Shown here piece after piece: positions 16,674 through 24,301 of a stretch of 64,000 nt of DNA. Under the pieces are notes generated by a model, which was not told the DNA's origin, ran no database searches, and saw nothing but the letters and a program-made list of their open reading frames with translations. Position 1 is the first letter of the stretch. The number at the start of each line of letters is the position of its first letter. The translations under genes were made by a program, and so were the position numbers. The stretch is from Streptomyces sp. NBS 14/10. Lineage in GTDB: Bacteria > Actinomycetota > Actinomycetes > Streptomycetales > Streptomycetaceae. Location: the NCBI RefSeq assembly GCF_002224125.1, contig NZ_NCSM01000014.1:404233-468232 (forward strand), in the 5' to 3' direction.

Positions 16674-16895
16674 TCAAGACGCGCCATCGCAAGGCGAGCC
16701 CAGGTGGTCGAGCGCGCCGGTTTTGGCGGTGCGTATGAAGGTGCCGAGCTGGGCTGGGGTCGTGCGGATGGCTACGGCGGGTGTGTCGCTCTCCCGCAGC
16801 CGCACTTTGCCGTCTGCGACGGCCAGTTCGACGCAGTTCTCCTCCTCGCCGTGGCCCGAGAAGGATGATTTCCGCCACTCCATTGCTTCAGTCAC
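16674..16895 (-). CDS. DUF397 protein
   Basis: A 73-residue protein with the DUF397 landmarks WRKSSFSG, ENCVELA and VRLRESDTP, ending in LGTFIRTAK and a short tail. GTG 16895 is preceded by AAGGGA; a TTG at 16910 in the same frame would overlap the upstream gene's stop. DUF397 proteins are nearly always encoded next to an XRE/DUF5753 regulator, as here (11-bp gap), and such pairs (WhiJ-like) affect development and antibiotic production in Streptomyces. It is thought to work with or against its partner regulator. Confidence 0.9.
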   Translation of the reverse strand: MTEAMEWRKSSFSGHGEEENCVELAVADGKVRLRESDTPAVAIRTTPAQLGTFIRTAKTGALDHLGSPCDGAS

Positions 16896-16906
16896 GATCT
16901 GTCCCT

Positions 16907-17755
16907 TCAAAGTTCTGCCGAGATGCGACGGATGAGATCTCGCGATTCCTCCGGTGAGAGAGCGAATCCGAGGGCCTTGTCGAGGAGGGAGCGAAACCGC
17001 ACGAGCTGCGACTCTGCGTCTAGCAAAATCATCCTCAGTGCGTCCAGCTGTACGGTATCCAGTTTCGGTACAGGCCCACCTGCGTACAGCATGGAATTTC
17101 CGGCCCCGCCAAACCCGTCGACATCGAAGGGGATCACCCGGACAGTGATGTTCGGCCGTTCTGACTGCTCCAGTACGTACCGCAGCTGGCGACGCGCTAC
17201 GTCCCGGTCGGCAACCCGTGTGCGCAGGGCGGATTCGCAGATGACCGCTTCGAATGGGGGAGGGGCGTCGCGCTCCAGAACGCGCTGACGACGCATGCGG
17301 AAGTCCACCAGCAAGTCAAGGTGGTGTGGCGTCGGCTCGGGGAGTCCATAAGCCATGAGGGCGCGCATGTATTCCTCGGTCTGCAGAAGACCCGGAATGT
17401 AGACAGCCTGAAGTGTTCGCATATAGCGGGAGCGGGATTCCAGCTCGGCCAGATCCAGCGCACCGTGTGCGAGGTGGCCTCGGAACTCCTCCCACCACCC
17501 CTTGCCGCGATCGGTGGCCATGGCGGCCAACTCGGCGACCAATTCCTCGTCGAGGCACGCGTACTGAGTCGCGATCTGCCGAACTCGTTCGGCGCTGATG
17601 CCCGCCCGTCCCGATTCCACATGGCTCATCTGGGCCGAGGTGGTTCCGACCCGCTCGGCCGCCTCCCGGGCAGTCATGCCTGCCGACTCGCGCATCTTGC
17701 GCAGCTCGGCGCCCAACCGCGCCTGGAACGCGGTGGGCTGACTCCTCAATGCCAT
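16907..17755 (-). CDS. XRE-family regulator with DUF5753 domain (WhiJ-like)
   Basis: A 282-residue regulator. Residues about 8-70 form a lambda-repressor-type HTH (LGAELRKMRESAGMTAREAA, then TSAQMSHVESGRAGIS). The rest is DUF5753, recognisable by YIPGLLQTEEYMRAL, RMRRQRVLERD and the later VRVIPFDVDGF. ATG 17755 has GGAGGGAC upstream; the open frame continues but lacks a ribosome site. It is followed by its DUF397 partner and divergent from a small unknown gene. Two near-identical dyads lie 74-101 bp before its start and are probably its own binding sites. This local pair borders the ATPase/HNH cassette and could control it. Confidence 0.92.
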   Translation of the reverse strand: MALRSQPTAFQARLGAELRKMRESAGMTAREAAERVGTTSAQMSHVESGRAGISAERVRQIATQYACLDEELVAELAAMATDRGKGWWEEFRGHLAHGALDLAELESRSRYMRTLQAVYIPGLLQTEEYMRALMAYGLPEPTPHHLDLLVDFRMRRQRVLERDAPPPFEAVICESALRTRVADRDVARRQLRYVLEQSERPNITVRVIPFDVDGFGGAGNSMLYAGGPVPKLDTVQLDALRMILLDAESQLVRFRSLLDKALGFALSPEESRDLIRRISAEL

Positions 17756-17828
17756 GCCCGTCCCTCCGCTCTGTCGAGCCTCCGAAAGGCGCTCGTTCCG
17801 CCATCCAATCAGACAGCTCGGACATCGC

Positions 17829-17856
17829 CACAAACTTGTGGTGCACAAAATTGTGC
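17829..17856. promoter_or_regulatory. Double CACAA-NN-TTGTG operator in the divergent XRE promoter region
   Basis: CACAA-AC-TTGTG (17829-17840) and GCACAA-AA-TTGTGC (17843-17856) are two inverted repeats with their starts 15 bp apart. They lie upstream of both the XRE gene (minus) and the unknown gene at 17987 (plus). A weaker third dyad, CTGTGAGTGA...TCATCACACAG, follows. Adjacent same-face dyads fit cooperative binding of a dimeric XRE repressor. Confidence 0.65.
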
Positions 17857-17986
17857 CGTACTGTGAGTGACGCGCTCATCACACAGTGATGACCGGCGCG
17901 AGCCGGAAGCGCACTGCCCCCACATGCCTGCCGCCCTGGCACCGGCATGCCCGAAGCGGGGGCACCGACACCACTCGGAGGCCCAT

Positions 17987-18373
17987 ATGGAGACACCGAA
18001 CCCCAACCCACCGAGCCCGAACGACCCCCCGCTCTCGTTCCCGTGGGCGGACACGTCCCTCGAAGCCTTCGACAAAGAGCTGTGCGACCTCGTCGTCGCC
18101 GTCGCGCCGCGGATCTTCGCTGTCGTCCAGGAATACGAGGTGGACCCGGGCGTGAAGGACGGATGCGTCGCGGCTTGGGGCCTGGCCTTCGATGACGGAC
18201 CCGTGCGGGTCACCACCACGGATGGCACCCGCCAGTTCGTCCTCAAAACGCCCGAGCGGGCCCTCCGGTGGTTCGCAGGGCGAGGGCGCGGCGGCGAGGA
18301 CGAGGTGTCGGCCAGGCTGGTCTGGCTCGGTCGATCCGTAGTCGCCGACTTCGAGCAGGCCGAGGCGGCCTGA
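17987..18373 (+). CDS. Unknown small acidic protein, divergent from the XRE regulator
   Basis: A 128-residue protein with no recognised domain. The first 15 residues are Pro/Asn-rich; a predicted helical segment (LEAFDKELCDLVVAVAPRIF) and a strand-rich middle (GLAFDDGPVRVTTTDG) follow. No signal peptide or membrane segment. ATG 17987 is preceded by GGAGG. It lies downstream of the double operator and upstream of a strong palindromic terminator that separates it from the ATPase/HNH pair. Genes of this size often accompany XRE/DUF397 loci. Function unknown. Confidence 0.75.
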   Translation: METPNPNPPSPNDPPLSFPWADTSLEAFDKELCDLVVAVAPRIFAVVQEYEVDPGVKDGCVAAWGLAFDDGPVRVTTTDGTRQFVLKTPERALRWFAGRGRGGEDEVSARLVWLGRSVVADFEQAEAA

Positions 18374-18384
18374 GCGCATACCGG

Positions 18385-18414
18385 GGAGCGGGGCGGGGCG
18401 CCCCGCCCCGCTCC
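18385..18414. terminator. Perfect 30-bp GC palindrome, terminator
   Basis: GGAGCGGGGCGGGGC is followed at once by its exact reverse complement. It starts 11 bp after the stop of the small unknown gene and 50 bp before the ATPase gene, so the ATPase/HNH pair probably has its own promoter in the remaining gap or depends on read-through. Confidence 0.7.
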
Positions 18415-18464
18415 TCGGGTCGATAGTGTGCGAAGAGACGCCGGACCGTCGGTAGGAGGCACAC

Positions 18465-19823
18465 ATGTACGTCACCGAGCTGGAGCTTTCCGGCGTCCGG
18501 GGGTTCCACGGCCAGCGGGCCGCGTCGCTGCGCTTCCCTCGGCGCGAGGACGGCAGCCACGCGGGCTGGACCGTACTGGCCGGGCGTAACGGCTCCGGTA
18601 AAACGACGGTCCTGCAGGCGCTCGCGTTGGCGCTGCAGGGCCCGGCCGTCACTCATGCGCTGCTCAAGGAGGCTGGCGATTGGGTGACGGGTGGGGGGCG
18701 TAAGGCAGTCGTCGAGGCGGGGGTTGCCGGTCCCGAACACGTGGATGCCCGATGGGTCAGTACCGACAACCACCTCGCGAAGATTTGGTTCCCGGAGACT
18801 GGGAGCGTCCGGCTGGTCTGGGAGCGGGTGACCAACCGTGGTGAGAGCCATGTCCGCCTGCGGCGCCCGTCGACGGCGGCGGCGTTCGAACTGCAACGCA
18901 GGGCTGAGTCGGGCCCCTGGCAGGAAACCCCGCAGGGGTGGCTGTGCCTCGGCTACGGCCCCTACCGCCGTCTCGACGGCGGAGTCTCCGCTCGGTCCGG
19001 GGGCTCCGAGCGCGCTGATCGGCTGGCAACGCTCTTCGATGAGAGCGTCTGCCTGACGGAAGGCGTCACCTGGCTGATCGACCAGCATCTGCGCAGCCTC
19101 GAAGGGCGTACCGGCGCACGCGAGCTCGTCGAGGCCGTGAAACTCCTGCTCGGTGATGGGTTGCTGCCCGACGATCACGAAGTGACAGGGGTGGACTCCG
19201 ACGGTCTCTGGGTGAACACCCCGCGCGGAGTGCTGGCCTTGCGCGGGATGAGTGACGGCTACCGCTCAGTCACCGCACTGGTCGTCGACATAGTCCGACA
19301 CCTGCATGGCGCGTATGGCGAGCTTCGAGTCGAGGAGCGCGACGGACATCCCGTCATCCCCATGCCGGGTGTCGTGCTCATAGATGAAGTCGACGCCCAT
19401 CTGCACGTCAGCTGGCAGAAACGGCTCGGGCATTGGATGAAGCAGCACTTCCCCGAGATCCAGTTCATCGTCACCACCCACAGCCCGTACATCTGCCAGG
19501 CCGCCGACCCCGGCGGCTTGATCCGGCTGGCCGGCCCGACCGAGGAGCGGCCGCCCGAGGTGGTCGACGAGGAGCTGTACCAGCGAGTCGTGTATGGCAG
19601 CGGGGACGACGCGATCCTCTCGGACCTCTTTGGGGTGGACTCCCCGTACTCCGAGCGGGCCGATGAACTGCGACGACAACTGGCAGCCATGGAGTTCCGA
19701 GTCCTGGACGAGCAGGCGAGCGAGGAGGAGCTGGCCGAATACCGGCGGTTGAGCGCACAGCTGAACAGTTCCTTGTCGGCCCGAGTGAGCGAAGTCGCCG
19801 CCCATCTGGGGCGTGACGAGTGA
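18465..19823 (+). CDS. AAA-family ATPase (ABC/SMC-like head), partner of an HNH nuclease
   Basis: A 452-residue ATPase of the AAA_15/AAA_21 type. It starts with the SMC-like strand LELSGVRGF, then Walker A AGRNGSGKTTVLQAL (about 40-54); the signature-like region LRGMSDGYRSV comes late (about 260), Walker B is PGVVLIDEVDAHLH, and the switch His is in VTTHSPYIC. There is no long coiled coil and no Toprim domain, so it is not an OLD nuclease. AGGAGG precedes ATG 18465. The HNH gene overlaps it by 4 bp (GTGA). An ATPase of this class joined to an HNH protein is the layout of Septu (PtuA/PtuB) and retron-associated ATPase/HNH modules, so antiphage defence is a reasonable inference. Confidence 0.85.
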   Translation: MYVTELELSGVRGFHGQRAASLRFPRREDGSHAGWTVLAGRNGSGKTTVLQALALALQGPAVTHALLKEAGDWVTGGGRKAVVEAGVAGPEHVDARWVSTDNHLAKIWFPETGSVRLVWERVTNRGESHVRLRRPSTAAAFELQRRAESGPWQETPQGWLCLGYGPYRRLDGGVSARSGGSERADRLATLFDESVCLTEGVTWLIDQHLRSLEGRTGARELVEAVKLLLGDGLLPDDHEVTGVDSDGLWVNTPRGVLALRGMSDGYRSVTALVVDIVRHLHGAYGELRVEERDGHPVIPMPGVVLIDEVDAHLHVSWQKRLGHWMKQHFPEIQFIVTTHSPYICQAADPGGLIRLAGPTEERPPEVVDEELYQRVVYGSGDDAILSDLFGVDSPYSERADELRRQLAAMEFRVLDEQASEEELAEYRRLSAQLNSSLSARVSEVAAHLGRDE

Positions 19824-20623
19824 TTCCACTGCAACGGCCGCCGCTCGACACCCGGACCGCCCATCTCCTCGCCAAAGCACACGAGCGCTTACCCGAGGTC
19901 GGCATGACCGAAGCCATTGCCCGGAGCGCCTGGAAGGCCGCTAGTGGCACGCGCGGCAGGGTGACCGACGCGTTACGCACCATGGCCAGCGGCATCGAGC
20001 GCTGCATGTACTGCTCGGAAAGTCTCGGCACTGCGATCGACCATCACGAGCCTCTGAACCATGCGCCACGACGGGTCTTCGACTGGTACAACCACCTGCT
20101 CGCCTGCGCCTTCTGCAACACCCACGCCAAAGGCGGTGCCTTCCCCCGAGATGCGGCTGGGAATCCCCTGCTCGTCGATCCCACGGCGGACGAACCGGCG
20201 GATCACTTCCGGCTTTCGCTCACCAGCGGTGAGTACCACTGCCTGACCGCGCGAGGCTGCGCGTCCCTCGATGTCTTCCGGCTCAATCGAGGCACGCTAC
20301 GCAAAGGTCGGCTGGACGCGGTCGGGCAGTGCCTCGACACGTTGGCGAAGTGCGCCGAGTGCCTGGCGAAGGACGACAAGGACGAAGTGGACCAGCGGAT
20401 ACGCAGACTCGGGCGGCAGCCTTTCGCGGATGTGCTCCAAGAACTCAGACGGATCGCCGACCGGCCCTCGGCCTCCGTGGTGCTGGGGAACGATGCCGCC
20501 CTCGTGGCCCTGCGCGCCCTGTATGCACCGCTCACCGCCAAGCCCGTATCCATCCCCAAACAGGCGCGTCACGAGCCGAACTGCCGGTCGTGGAGCGTCC
20601 CCGCGTCAGCGGGGAGCGGGTAG
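19820..20623 (+). CDS. HNH endonuclease (PtuB-like), coupled to the AAA ATPase
   Basis: A 267-residue HNH protein. The nuclease core spans about residues 63-105: zinc pair CMYC, catalytic IDHHEPL, Asn in WYNHLLACAFC carrying the second zinc pair, then NTHAKGG. N- and C-terminal helical regions have no recognised domain. GTG 19820 overlaps the ATPase stop, so the two proteins are made in step. Two in-frame TTA codons (19889-19891, 19973-19975) make translation dependent on the rare bldA tRNA in streptomycetes. This puts the nuclease, but not the ATPase, under developmental control (inference). The target is unknown: phage DNA, or host nucleic acid in abortive defence. Confidence 0.85.
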   Translation: MIPLQRPPLDTRTAHLLAKAHERLPEVGMTEAIARSAWKAASGTRGRVTDALRTMASGIERCMYCSESLGTAIDHHEPLNHAPRRVFDWYNHLLACAFCNTHAKGGAFPRDAAGNPLLVDPTADEPADHFRLSLTSGEYHCLTARGCASLDVFRLNRGTLRKGRLDAVGQCLDTLAKCAECLAKDDKDEVDQRIRRLGRQPFADVLQELRRIADRPSASVVLGNDAALVALRALYAPLTAKPVSIPKQARHEPNCRSWSVPASAGSG

Positions 20624-20641
20624 GCGAGAAGGGTCAGGCGC

Positions 20642-21238
20642 TCAGCCTGCCAGATCGCCGAGCAGCGCGGGGACGTCCAACTCGACGCTGAACTCTCCGG
20701 CGACCTGGACGGACTCCTTGCCCGTGACCGTGGCCACCTCGCGGTAGGTGTCGACGGACAGCTCGTGCACCACAATCCGCACCTCGGGCTCGAGCTCGAC
20801 GCGCCAGTAGGCCGGCACCTTCGCCTGGGCGTAGAGCGCGGGCTTGAGGATACGGTCGGTGGACCGGTTGAACGGCGACACGATTTCCACGAGCAGCAGG
20901 ACCGCTTCGAGTGGCACGGCCAGCGTCCCGCGCTGGACGGCGGCGCGGTCGACGATGGCGATGTCGGGGATGAACAGCCTGGACTCGCCGGTCACCATCA
21001 CAGCGCCAGCGGATAGGAACGGTGCGGCAGATTGGGCAAAGGCGGTGTGGATCTGACGGTGCAGTTCTGAGGACACGATCTGGTGGTCCCAGGCGGGCGC
21101 GGGGGACATCATGAGGACGCCGTCCACGAGCTCATAGCGGGCGCGTGCCGGGTGCTCCGGGAGTGCGAGGACGTCCTCGACTGTCCAAGGACCTTCGTGA
21201 TCGTCGACTCGCATCTTGGCGACGCTCATGACCGCCAT
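20642..21238 (-). CDS. Uma2-family (DUF820) restriction-fold protein
   Basis: A 198-residue protein of the Uma2 family, which has a PD-(D/E)XK restriction-endonuclease fold. Landmarks are YELVDGVLMMSPAPAWDHQIV, the core acidic motif IPDIAIVDR and LLVEIVSP (the E-x-V/I motif), and LYAQAKVPAYWRVELE. These residues form a plausible metal site, so the fold is likely active. Function is unsettled; the family is greatly expanded in actinobacteria and cyanobacteria and is suspected to act on nucleic acids. ATG 21238 follows GAGGAGG by five bases. It is convergent with the HNH gene, 18 bp away, and lies behind the citrate-synthase-like gene on the same strand without obvious coupling. Confidence 0.88.
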   Translation of the reverse strand: MAVMSVAKMRVDDHEGPWTVEDVLALPEHPARARYELVDGVLMMSPAPAWDHQIVSSELHRQIHTAFAQSAAPFLSAGAVMVTGESRLFIPDIAIVDRAAVQRGTLAVPLEAVLLLVEIVSPFNRSTDRILKPALYAQAKVPAYWRVELEPEVRIVVHELSVDTYREVATVTGKESVQVAGEFSVELDVPALLGDLAG

Positions 21239-21312
21239 TACCGCCTCCTCGTGTTCCTGGACTCCAGCTTGGCACGCGGTTCGGACACTCGACCCTGGGT
21301 CCCTCGGTGTCC

Positions 21313-22143
21313 TCAGCGCTCCACGTCGCGTGGCGGCGTGCCGTGGTATCCGGCGAGCAGCGGTGTCGGCAGTGGGCCCTTGATGCGGGCGCCGCCCTCG
21401 TACTCTTCCCAGGCATGCGCCAGGATGCCCACGCTGCGCGAGAGGACGAAAAGGCCGCGGCCGAGCTCGGCGGGGAAGCCCAGCTCCGCGTAGATGATGG
21501 CGGTTGCGCCGTCGATGTTCATGGGGACCGGCTTGGTGCGGCCCTCGGCCAGGGCCGCCTCCAGGGCGAGGCCCGCGGCCAGGGCGTGGCCGGGGACCTC
21601 GCCCGCGTCCACGGCCTCGCGTACCAGGGTCAGGAGGGGGTCTCGGCGCGGGTCGCGCGGGTGGAAGCGGTGGCCGAATCCCGGTACGTAGGCCTTCCGT
21701 TGCCTGAACTCGCTTACCACGTCTGTGGGTTGTTCGCCGCCTATGATGCGGGCCAAGATCTCCATGCACTGCTGGCCGGCTCCGCCATGGGTGTCGCCCA
21801 GCAGGCCCGCGCCGGTGGCAACCGCGCTGTTGAGGCCGACACCGCAGGTCGCGGCCATGCGCGCGGCGGCGATGGACGGGGCCTGCGGGCCGTGGTCCAC
21901 GGCGGCGACCAGCGCGGCCTCCAGGAGCCGACACTGTGCCGGGCTCGGTAGCTCACCGCGCAGCATCAGCCAGATCTGCTCGGCGAATCCCGTGCGACCG
22001 ATGAGCTGCTCGACGGGGTAGCCGCGCAGAAGGATCTCACCGGGGCGGATGCGGCTGACTGCGGTGGACCACCAGCCGGTGACCTTCGCTTCGTCGATCG
22101 GTCGGGGTGCGGTGGGGCTGGTGGTTGGCGGTTCGCTGGTCAT
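21313..22143 (-). CDS. Short citrate synthase-family protein, probably citryl-CoA lyase type
   Basis: A 276-residue protein equal to the C-terminal catalytic part of citrate synthase; true synthases have about 370-430 residues. The three catalytic positions are present: His in LLGDTHGGAG, His in PGFGHRFHP and Asp in MNIDGATAIIYAELG, followed by SRSVGILAHAWEE. Family members of this length include citryl-CoA lyases and related C-C lyases. The gene lies 31 bp after a CaiB/BaiF CoA-transferase and an IclR regulator on one strand, opposite an MHS symporter. A route of uptake, CoA-thioester formation and cleavage to acetyl-CoA plus an oxo-acid fits (inference). The exact acid is not visible. Confidence 0.8.
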   Translation of the reverse strand: MTSEPPTTSPTAPRPIDEAKVTGWWSTAVSRIRPGEILLRGYPVEQLIGRTGFAEQIWLMLRGELPSPAQCRLLEAALVAAVDHGPQAPSIAAARMAATCGVGLNSAVATGAGLLGDTHGGAGQQCMEILARIIGGEQPTDVVSEFRQRKAYVPGFGHRFHPRDPRRDPLLTLVREAVDAGEVPGHALAAGLALEAALAEGRTKPVPMNIDGATAIIYAELGFPAELGRGLFVLSRSVGILAHAWEEYEGGARIKGPLPTPLLAGYHGTPPRDVER

Positions 22144-22174
22144 GTTGCTGTCCTTGGGTGGTGGGGTGGCAGGG

Positions 22175-23398
22175 TCATACGGCGCCGCGCTCCCGCAGCC
22201 GTGCGATTTCCTGCTCGTCGTAGCCCAGTTCGGCTAGTGCCGTGTCCGTGTGCTGGCCGAGCAGCGGCGGTGGGGTCGACGGTCCTGCCGGGTGGCCATC
22301 GACGCTGACGGGGCTGCCCAGCACCCGCAGGGACCGATCGCGGCCGTCCGGGAACGGCAGGCTGTGGACGAACGAGCGGGATGCCAACTGCTCCAGGCCG
22401 AGCGCGTCCGGAACCGACAGGACACGGGCCGCGGGGACTCCGGCGTCGGAGAGGACTTCCTCCCACTCCTTCGCCGTACGCGCCGAGAGCCCGGCCTCGA
22501 CCTCGGCCCGCAGCTCGTCCCGGTACGCCTTGCGGTCGGCCGGGTGACGGAAGCGCGGGTCGTCGAGCAGGTCGTCGCGGGCGATGAGGCGGCACAGGGT
22601 GGCGAACTGCTGTTGCCGGTTGGCGGCGATGTTGAGGTACCCGTCGGCCGTGGCGAAGGTGCCCGACGGCGCGGCGGTGAAGTTCTCGTTGCCCATGGGG
22701 TGCGGTTCGCGGCCGGTGATCAGGTAGTTGGAGGTGACCCAGCCCATCGCCGTCAGCGCCGCCTCCAGCATCGACACGTCGAGCAGGGCGCCCTCGCCGG
22801 TGCGGGCGCGCCGCACCAGGGCCGCCGCGATCGCGTACGCCGCCGCCATGCCGCCGAGCGTGTCCGCCACGGGGAACCCGGCCCGCAGCGGGGCCACGTC
22901 AGGGGTTCCGGTGACGCTCATCATGCCGCTCAGCCCCTGCACGATCTGGTCGTAGGCGGGCCGTGAGCGCATCGGCCCCGTCTGTCCGAATCCGGAGATC
23001 GCGCAGTAGACGAGGCTCGGATTCTCTTTGCGCAGCTCCTGCCAGCCGACGCCCAGGCGGTCCATGACGCCGGGCCTGAAGTTCTCGACGAGGACGTCGG
23101 CCTCGCGCACCGCCCGCAGCAGCGCGGCGCGGCCCTCGGGGTCCTTGAGGTTGAGGGTCAGGGAGCGTTTGCCCGCGTTCTGTGCGAGAAACGAGGCCCC
23201 CAGCAGGTCCTCGCTCAGTGCCCGGTCGGCGCCCAACTGCCGTGCCAGATCGCCGGAGCCAGGCATTTCGATCTTGAGGACGTCGGCGCCCTGGAGGGCG
23301 AGCTGATATCCCGCGAACGGCCCGGCGAGGACGTTCGTGAGGTCGAGGACGCGTACGCCGTCGAGGAGCGCGCCGGTCATCGGGCCGCCGCCGGTCAT
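22175..23398 (-). CDS. CaiB/BaiF (type III) CoA-transferase
   Basis: A 407-residue family III CoA-transferase. Typical motifs are GVRVLDLTNVLAGPFAG, DVLKIEMPGSGD, ENFRPGVMDRLG, the catalytic Asp in RPAYDQIVQGLSG, and LDVSMLEAALTAMG. These enzymes move CoA between acyl groups through an aspartyl-CoA intermediate. ATG 23398 overlaps the stop of the IclR gene (ATGA) and has GGAGGG nine bases upstream; an in-frame ATG at 23380 is possible. It would activate the acid imported by the divergent MHS symporter and feed the citryl-CoA-lyase-like enzyme encoded next (inference). Confidence 0.9.
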   Translation of the reverse strand: MTGGGPMTGALLDGVRVLDLTNVLAGPFAGYQLALQGADVLKIEMPGSGDLARQLGADRALSEDLLGASFLAQNAGKRSLTLNLKDPEGRAALLRAVREADVLVENFRPGVMDRLGVGWQELRKENPSLVYCAISGFGQTGPMRSRPAYDQIVQGLSGMMSVTGTPDVAPLRAGFPVADTLGGMAAAYAIAAALVRRARTGEGALLDVSMLEAALTAMGWVTSNYLITGREPHPMGNENFTAAPSGTFATADGYLNIAANRQQQFATLCRLIARDDLLDDPRFRHPADRKAYRDELRAEVEAGLSARTAKEWEEVLSDAGVPAARVLSVPDALGLEQLASRSFVHSLPFPDGRDRSLRVLGSPVSVDGHPAGPSTPPPLLGQHTDTALAELGYDEQEIARLRERGAV

Positions 23399-24156
23399 CG
23401 GGCCGTCCCTCCGATGCAGTCGAGTGCCGTCAGGTCGCGTGCCGCCGCGGTCAGCGCCGGAACGAAGCCCGCCACCGCCTCGTCGGTGAAGCGTGTGGTG
23501 GGCCCGCCCAGGGCGAGGGCGGCGGTGAGGCGCCCGGCTTTGTCGAAGACGGGGGCGGCGACACCGGACACCCCGGCCTCGCGCTCCCCGTGGCTGACCG
23601 CCCAGCCCGCGACGGCCGCCTTCTGCGCCCGCTCCCACAGCACCGTCGCCCAGTCCTCGTGCGGTGCGGCGGCGGCCACCTCTGCCACGTCGGCCTGTTC
23701 GGCGCGGGAGAGGAGGACATGGCTCGCGGCTCCCGACCACAGGGGCATCTCCTGCCCGACCCGGACCACGTGCCGCAGGGTGCGGGCGCCCTCATGGCGG
23801 GCGATGCAGACGCGGGCCTGCTGCTGGCGCACGTACAGGTGCACGGCCTCGCCGTCACTGGCCTCGCTCAGCTGCTTCATCACGGCGAGGGCCGATTCGG
23901 GCAACTGCCAGGTGGACCGGGCGAGTTCGGCCCAGTGCAGCAGTCCGGGGCCGGGGACGGTGTGTCCGTCCCCGCGGCTCCACAGCAGCCCGCACCGCTC
24001 AAGGGTGTGCACGAGGCGCACCACGGTGGTTTTGGCCAGACCGGTCGCGTCGACGAGCTCGCGCACGGTGCGGCTGGGGTGTTCGGCGTCGTACAGGGCG
24101 AGCAGCTCGACCGCGCGCTGCACGCTGCGGACGCCTCCCGCGTCGGACTCGGGCAT
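23395..24156 (-). CDS. IclR-family transcriptional regulator
   Basis: A 253-residue regulator: winged helix at about 8-70 (SVQRAVELLALYD, then RELVDATGLAKTTVVRLVHTL) and an IclR effector domain behind it (VHLYVRQQQARVCIARHEG to ARDLTALD). GAGGAG precedes ATG 24156. It leads an operon with the CoA-transferase and the lyase-like gene and is divergent from the MHS symporter. A perfect ACCAC-CTA-GTGGT dyad at 24251-24263 lies between the two starts and can control both. IclR proteins of catabolic operons bind the substrate or an intermediate, often acting as repressors of the divergent genes. Confidence 0.9.
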   Translation of the reverse strand: MPESDAGGVRSVQRAVELLALYDAEHPSRTVRELVDATGLAKTTVVRLVHTLERCGLLWSRGDGHTVPGPGLLHWAELARSTWQLPESALAVMKQLSEASDGEAVHLYVRQQQARVCIARHEGARTLRHVVRVGQEMPLWSGAASHVLLSRAEQADVAEVAAAAPHEDWATVLWERAQKAAVAGWAVSHGEREAGVSGVAAPVFDKAGRLTAALALGGPTTRFTDEAVAGFVPALTAAARDLTALDCIGGTAR

Positions 24157-24250
24157 GGGTCTCCTCACGGCGGAAACAAGTCGGCGCCACCCCCTTGTCA
24201 CCGGGTGGGCGCCTCCATAACATCACCGAACCATTCAGCGGCACAAGTGG

Positions 24251-24263
24251 ACCACCTAGTGGT
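24251..24263. promoter_or_regulatory. IclR operator candidate, ACCAC-CTA-GTGGT
   Basis: A perfect 13-bp dyad, with weaker flanking symmetry (GTGG left, ACAGC right), sits 95 bp before the IclR start and 39 bp before the MHS symporter start. Size and place fit an IclR-family site that controls both directions. Confidence 0.65.
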
Positions 24264-24301
24264 ACAGCGTCGCATTCTCCGTCAGTCGACGAAGGAGTCC
24301 C

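Noticed and set aside
18465..19823. OLD-family (Gabija GajA-like) nuclease
   Set aside because: Only the ATPase part is present; there is no Toprim domain, and the partner is HNH, not a UvrD-like helicase.
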